Source of the DNA: Balanoglossus misakiensis
Taxonomy: Eukaryota; Hemichordata
Reading direction: 5' to 3'
Length of the DNA stretch: 64,000 bases
Assembly (NCBI GenBank): GCA_040954595.2
Contig: CM082597.2
Location: 2,480,001-2,544,000, forward strand
Within the stretch, counting starts at the first letter, position 1, and every line of letters starts with the position of its first letter. The notes under the pieces were generated by a model. It saw nothing but the letters and a program-made list of their open reading frames with translations. It was not told the DNA's origin and ran no database searches. The position numbers and the translations under genes were made by a program. Shown here piece after piece: positions 62,601-64,000 of the stretch.

Positions 62601-63975
62601 AAATTTGAAGTTTTCCGCATGGAAGAAAATGTTTACATTGTATCAAGTTCACAGGAAATACGGTTATTTATGAAAATTACCTGACGTAGGCGCAATCTTT
62701 CCCTACAGGGTCATTGGCCACATTTGTATTCCAAAGACTGTAACCGCCTTGTTGATTGGTGCCATCTGCCATCCAGACACCGTTGATTTTGTGTAAACCA
62801 ATCAAAACCTCAGTTTCTGTGGTCGTGTCGATGAACACCCTGAGATTCTCGAACATTTCCGGGGACTGCATTCGTGCCAAATCGCCGCCGATATAATCGC
62901 AGCTGTCCCTGGCAGAGGTGTATTCAGTTGATGCCGAAGACAGGTGGTAACGAACTGTTGGTGGTGTATCCGGTTCTGAAAAATGACAAATTCAACATTT
63001 ATGGTCGAAATTTCAACAAATCAATGCAGCAAAGATTACTGATGTAAACCATGGGAGTGGTGCAAAACTTCCAACCAATCAAAATACTTCTTTATCACAC
63101 AGCAGTAAAAAACTTGTGCACTGAAGTCACACTTACGTAAGCAAAATGGTCCTTTCCATCCAACTGCACAGGAACATGAGCAATAGCCATTAACAGGGTC
63201 CATGGTAACCTGTCCATTATTCCTGCACCAAGGTGTACCATCCAAGCAATCTACACAGAATGGTATCAACAACATTTAGTTCTAATTATTTATATATATA
63301 CTGTTTTGCTGAATTGCTAGTACCTGGAGACATACAATCAATTCTTTTTAATTTACGACCTCGGTGTTAAGTCATCATTACAACATTATAAACATTATAA
63401 CATGAATACTTGCCAAATTCACAAATGCTAAGTCTTCCTAGAGCTGCAGTACATAAAAGTGACTGGAAGCCATAATCTTTGTCTCTCCTGCAATGAAAAA
63501 TAATAAGCTTACCGTACGATAAGGCATCACAACTGATCAGTTTAGCTCAGCTCAGTTGAACATTAGTATATAAAAATAATTATTGAGTATTACTCAATGA
63601 ACAGTTGACGGTTTATTTTATTCTACAATATATTACAGTGTGTTCAGTTTAAGTTCTTTATAAATTGCATAGACGCACATACTGACAGACATTTTTACCT
63701 GAGAACAGCACAGTCGTCAAGAGCATCAACACTAAAAGCCCAATCAAAGTAGTCTTGTAGACCATCACTATTTATCCACACATCGTTTTCCTTCCACAGG
63801 TCAAAATAGAGTCTATCATCAGGAACCGCTTGCGTCGAGATGAACGCACCAATAGCATCTTGCGTACCAAAATTCGGCACAACAGCAAGCCTACCACCCA
63901 TGGCAACACATTCATCATTGGCTGTTAGCCCTGACACAGGCATTAAGTTTACCCAGTACATGAAATCAGTAGCAA
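43995..63975 (-). CDS. Chimeric secreted protein: (CTLD-EGF)x8 - ADAMTS-like pseudoprotease - (CTLD-EGF)x2 - GH9 endoglucanase; 5' end outside window
   Basis: I joined 51 exons on the minus strand by splice consensus and phase, 43995 to 63975, giving about 2,550 codons. Introns are mostly 150-450 bases; all are GT-AG except two or three with GC donors. Domain-bounding introns are all phase 1 except at the linker and inside the protease-like and GH9 parts. The frame is unbroken at every junction, including EGF-10 to GH9 (TTCTGTGAG A|AA TAC AAT), and no gap exceeds about 820 bases, so a second promoter is unlikely. Family knowledge: CTLDs bind glycans or proteins, ADAMTS-type domains are extracellular, and GH9 enzymes hydrolyse beta-1,4-glucans. 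Secretion is inferred from the domains, since the signal peptide is beyond 64000. The parts are annotated separately below. The 3' terminal exon is uncertain. I know of no described animal protein with this domain order. Confidence 0.8.
44206..44286. repeat. Polypurine (GA-rich) tract in a GH9 intron
   Basis: About 80 bases of almost pure G and A on the plus strand. It gives a spurious Leu/Ser/Pro-rich N-terminus to the antisense ORF that runs into the last GH9 exon. Confidence 0.85.
44721..44819. repeat. 50-bp perfect tandem duplication
   Basis: The unit beginning ATAGATGGAATTAATTTTCG occurs twice at an offset of 50 with no mismatch seen. The second copy ends exactly at the left edge of the neighbouring MITE. 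Confidence 0.93.
44819..45009. mobile_element. Tigger/pogo-like MITE (intronic)
   Basis: The left end TACAGTCGAACCTGTCTATA and the right end (complement) TACAGTCAAAACTATGTTAG form partial inverted repeats with TA at both edges. CAGTCGAACC is typical of pogo/Tigger ends. Internally, GGCCACCTGTATAAAGTGGCC and related direct and inverted copies of GTGGCC(A/T) form a strong fold-back. It lies in a GH9 intron. Confidence 0.75.
47954..48064 (-). CDS. EGF-like 10
   Basis: 111-base phase 1-1 exon; KGSEEKWC and CECICWPGSYGTFCE. It splices in frame directly into the GH9 domain. Confidence 0.83.
48148..48873 (-). CDS. CTLD 10
   Basis: Exons 48582-48873 and 48148-48215 (292 + 68). SYCEERNGNLPSAL, FYIDLELVMYVWRD, ITKWTPAEPKQGQVC, YNWISSNC, YVVCQF. 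The Ca2+ positions read EPK and WIS, a degenerate version of CTLD 9. Adjacent to the GH9 half of the protein. Confidence 0.83.
49143..49244 (-). CDS. EGF-like 9
   Basis: 102-base phase 1-1 exon; HDDSWC and CSCECAEDWKGEFCD. Confidence 0.83.
49422..50005 (-). CDS. CTLD 9, with canonical EPN Ca2+/mannose-type motif
   Basis: Exons 49708-50005 and 49422-49489 (298 + 68). WNEATRVCLDMNGEPVHI, FFLGFRRN, FFDWAESEPNDNDKECAVL, then NYKWSDHHC and SSICMF. EPN with a downstream W-S-D (in place of WND) is the Ca2+-site signature of mannose/GlcNAc/fucose-binding CTLDs. It is the only one of the ten CTLDs that keeps it, so it is the best candidate for real sugar binding. Confidence 0.85.
50190..50888 (-). 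CDS. ADAMTS disintegrin-like / cysteine-rich region (3 exons)
   Basis: Exons 50726-50888, 50436-50549 and 50190-50253. NKPYITCF...IPGDWQ...LQADVICKTLF, then GDCELWCEYV...KGCMKEDG and IHCGKNKICSANECVC match the ADAMTS order (CLLDKP, PG, QC, LWC, DGTxCG, CxxGxC). For the 64-base exon I chose the acceptor TTCATGAAG|ATC, not the nearer GCAG, because only it keeps frame. Confidence 0.72.
50961..51180. repeat. Tandem duplication, unit 110 bp (intronic)
   Basis: Two adjacent copies share GTTTATTTT, ATTTGAATCAACGTGGTT, CTGATACTGGTTCCTC and GTATTGTCATTC. Duplication creates a chance ORF across the region that should not be read as a gene. Confidence 0.9.
51325..51536. mobile_element. MITE, CGCGAAAATA family, copy 2 (intronic)
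   Basis: The terminal inverted repeat TACTGTAAAACACTTTATTT + TCGCGAG is perfect for 27 bases at both ends, and TA lies at each edge. It is more intact than the copy at 42831-43038, so it may be the younger insertion. It sits inside an intron of the protease-like region. Confidence 0.88.
51709..53580 (-). CDS. Reprolysin (M12B/ADAMTS-like) domain, catalytically dead
   Basis: Five exons: the end of 53511-53743, then 53186-53284, 52899-53032, 52305-52439 and 51709-51849. The order follows ADAMTS domains: VELMLTVNYDVYKEYG, YGIHVILHVINVQIL, WEPKFWDDNDQNPDHYDAAILLSG, DDTGLS, then TIAHEIGLMLGMYYDQLDP and GIMLNAD (Met-turn). The zinc motif HExxHxxGxxHD reads HEIGLMLGMYYD: the first His and the Glu are kept, but the second and third His are Leu and Tyr. 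Zinc binding and peptidase activity should be lost, leaving a binding or scaffold fold. All splice sites and frames are intact, so this looks like a maintained pseudoenzyme domain, not a dead gene. Intron 50889-51708 holds a MITE and a tandem duplication. Confidence 0.8.
53511..54786 (-). CDS. ADAMTS-type prodomain with furin-like site (4 exons)
   Basis: Exons 54670-54786, 54339-54511, 54007-54148 and 53511-53743. The pattern CHFMGPV...GRAAVSPCGSM|GGSLFFDDMRYNVLPVE matches the end of ADAM/ADAMTS prodomains (CxYxGxV...SxAALSxCxGLxGxI...YxIxP). The last exon carries RRQRRLRKRRK, a dense proprotein-convertase site, then enters the catalytic-like domain (HVELMLTVNYDVYKEYG). In ADAMTS proteins the prodomain follows the signal peptide; here it is internal, after eight lectin modules. 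Confidence 0.75.
54990..55296 (-). CDS. Basic plus Ser/Gly/Asp-rich linker (2 exons)
   Basis: Exons 55268-55296 (29 bases, ATTKKRSIR) and 54990-55131 (142 bases). The second encodes an acidic, serine/glycine-rich stretch (SVTEESDPSVGDSVDSESSG and on) ending YYYGIYRSKE. Phases switch 1-0-1 here, unlike the symmetric lectin exons. The low complexity suggests a flexible, possibly O-glycosylated spacer. The 29-base exon is short but has clean splice signals. Confidence 0.65.
55466..55570 (-). CDS. EGF-like 8
   Basis: 105-base phase 1-1 exon; VSQTSWC and CECSCNTGWTGTFCDG. Confidence 0.83.
55827..56377 (-). CDS. CTLD 8 (type A)
   Basis: Exons 56101-56377 and 55827-55897 (277 + 71). GECLALNGRLAP, YIGLQKEDMVWVNDYG, YFNWLWD, DTCAAV, RPCRFANSLSLCEF. 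Last lectin module before the protease-like block. Confidence 0.85.
56507..56548 (-). CDS. Candidate 42-base microexon (optional linker)
   Basis: Acceptor TGTTTCCAG and GC donor GCAG|GCAAGAGT bound 42 bases that are phase 1-1. They stay open in the frame joining EGF 7 to CTLD 8 (GFNEKGDIVQQGIA). The flanking exons also join in frame without it, so it may be a cassette exon or chance. Confidence 0.35.
56686..56793 (-). CDS. EGF-like 7
   Basis: 108-base phase 1-1 exon; SPSATWC and CVCTCNTGWTGEFCEG. Confidence 0.83.
56979..57579 (-). CDS. CTLD 7 (type B)
   Basis: Exons 57282-57579 and 56979-57052 (298 + 74). EPAPEPTVRYRLSP linker, GGRLARILSQQ, VMFGIHKVNNVWM, YTNWHS, KECAYI, INCGTTGRKHLCEF. No EPN/WND. 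Confidence 0.85.
57766..57876 (-). CDS. EGF-like 6
   Basis: 111-base phase 1-1 exon; IAGASWC and CSCVCHTGWQGQFCL. Confidence 0.83.
58067..58780 (-). CDS. CTLD 6
   Basis: Exons 58486-58780 and 58067-58140 (295 + 74). NCEMYGGRLLNV, VIIGIIRVDGAWVY, YTNWTDGEP, YDCSAL, TEDCAKYWG, HVCEF. It is the most canonical of the eight N-terminal CTLDs (NWTDGEP), but the WND position reads WVT, so Ca2+ binding is uncertain. Confidence 0.85.
58797..59013. repeat. 28-bp minisatellite (5 units) plus related degenerate units, in an intron
   Basis: Five near-perfect 28-base units (TTGAAAAGTTAAGTTGAAAA + GTCTGGTA) occupy 58797-58936. Shorter variants of AACATTATTGAAAAGTT continue to about 59013. The array lies between CTLD 6 and EGF 5 exons. 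Confidence 0.95.
59209..59313 (-). CDS. EGF-like 5
   Basis: 105-base phase 1-1 exon; TTITSWC and CRCDCSYAWTGEFCDG. Confidence 0.83.
59464..59958 (-). CDS. CTLD 5 (type A)
   Basis: Exons 59682-59958 and 59464-59534 (277 + 71 bases; the second exon is one codon shorter than in CTLDs 1 and 3). GGRLAVSPNPGT, VNDVWVNQDG, DECGTL, VPCSWA, SVCEL. Uses a normal GT donor where CTLDs 1 and 3 use GC. Confidence 0.85.
60142..60246 (-). CDS. EGF-like 4
   Basis: 105-base phase 1-1 exon; SSDLWC and CACACSQGWTGEFCEG. Confidence 0.85.
60416..60938 (-). CDS. CTLD 4 (type B)
   Basis: Exons 60644-60938 and 60416-60489 (295 + 74). EPDTPATVRY linker, GGDLARMQSPEMF, ILVGLYKSYGAW. Paralog of CTLD 2; cysteines conserved; no Ca2+ motif. 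Several antisense ORFs here are shadows. Confidence 0.85.
61077..61190 (-). CDS. EGF-like 3
   Basis: 114-base phase 1-1 exon like EGF 1; LNGSPWC and YCSCTCAVGWKGPFC are visible. Confidence 0.85.
61351..61880 (-). CDS. CTLD 3 (type A)
   Basis: Exons 61604-61880 and 61351-61424 (277 + 74). Differs from CTLD 1 at few residues and shares its GC splice donor (TTTG|GCAAGT), so the two come from a recent tandem duplication. Four CTLD cysteines; no Ca2+ motif. Confidence 0.85.
62111..62215 (-). CDS. EGF-like 2
   Basis: One phase 1-1 exon, 35 residues. DCSGGTWC and CFCSCNSGWSGEFCEG show the six-Cys variant pattern shared by all ten EGF modules. Confidence 0.85.
62399..62975 (-). CDS. CTLD 2 (type B)
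   Basis: Exons 62681-62975 and 62399-62472 (295 + 74 bases, 123 residues). It opens with a Pro/Thr linker (EPDTPPTVRY); GGDLARMQ and VLIGLHKINGVW match the CTLD core. Cysteines in DSCDY, KDCAYV, TDCTIA and HVCEF. It has no EPN or WND Ca2+ motif. Confidence 0.85.
63137..63250 (-). CDS. EGF-like 1
   Basis: One phase 1-1 exon, 38 residues, six cysteines. Spacing is C-x6-C-x14-C-x-C-x-C-x8-C (LDGTPWC ... YCSCSCAVGWKGPFC), with cysteines 3-5 closer together than in standard EGF domains. Confidence 0.85.
63414..63975 (-). CDS. CTLD 1 (type A)
   Basis: Exons 63699-63975 and 63414-63487 (277 + 74 bases, 117 residues). The four canonical CTLD cysteines are present (DECVAMGG, DDCAVL, LLCTAA, SICEF), with GGRLAV after the first and VWINSDG in the core. 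The usual Ca2+ motifs (EPN/QPD and WND) are absent, so classical sugar binding is doubtful. The second exon ends in a GC donor (TTTG|GCAAGT). Nearly identical to CTLD 3. Confidence 0.85.
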
Positions 63976-64000
63976 CTGTAAAATTACAAAAAAATGAATT

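Overview
The window is nuclear DNA from an animal, most likely a marine invertebrate. The evidence is GT-AG introns, single-exon and multi-exon genes, TATA boxes, poly(A) signals, MITEs and a tRNA-derived SINE. A GH9 cellulase, many C-type-lectin-like domains and peptide-receptor paralogs would fit an amphioxus, hemichordate, echinoderm, mollusc, annelid or brachiopod. I cannot narrow this further by reading. The DNA is AT-rich outside exons. Short ORFs in the first 38 kb are almost all chance.

Layout. Positions 1-669 (minus) hold the first 223 codons of a class A peptide GPCR that runs off the left edge. A candidate 5' UTR exon and TATA box lie about 2 kb upstream. From about 2.8 to 34.8 kb I see no convincing intact gene, only a decayed immunoglobulin-domain exon (16.25 kb), a SINE, hairpins, tandem duplications and two weak exon candidates. 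A TATA box at 34.88 kb may serve the second GPCR (38032-39273, plus), a close paralog of the first in the opposite orientation. A 10-TM drug/metabolite-family transporter (SLC35G-like, 40521-41552, minus) lies convergent to it.

From about 43.5 kb to the right edge runs one very large minus-strand gene that I assembled exon by exon: 51 firm coding exons, one possible microexon, and about 2,550 codons in the window. Reading 5' to 3' (right to left) it encodes eight alternating C-type-lectin-like (CTLD) and EGF-like pairs, a Ser/Gly/Asp-rich linker, and an ADAMTS-type prodomain ending in a strongly basic furin-type site. Next come a reprolysin (M12B) domain whose zinc motif has lost two of three histidines, an ADAMTS disintegrin-like/cysteine-rich region, two more CTLD-EGF pairs, and a complete GH9 endoglucanase domain with its catalytic Asp and Glu intact. 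Reading frame and intron phase agree at every junction. The predicted product is a secreted lectin / pseudo-metalloprotease / cellulase chimera, and this is the main discovery candidate of the window. Its 5' end (signal peptide) lies beyond position 64000.

How the parts might work together is inference. Lectin arrays could hold the protein on polysaccharide or mucus, the basic site could let a convertase separate the lectin array from the C-terminal half, the dead protease could act as a binding scaffold, and the GH9 domain could cut beta-1,4-glucan. The two receptors and the transporter show no functional link to this gene beyond proximity.
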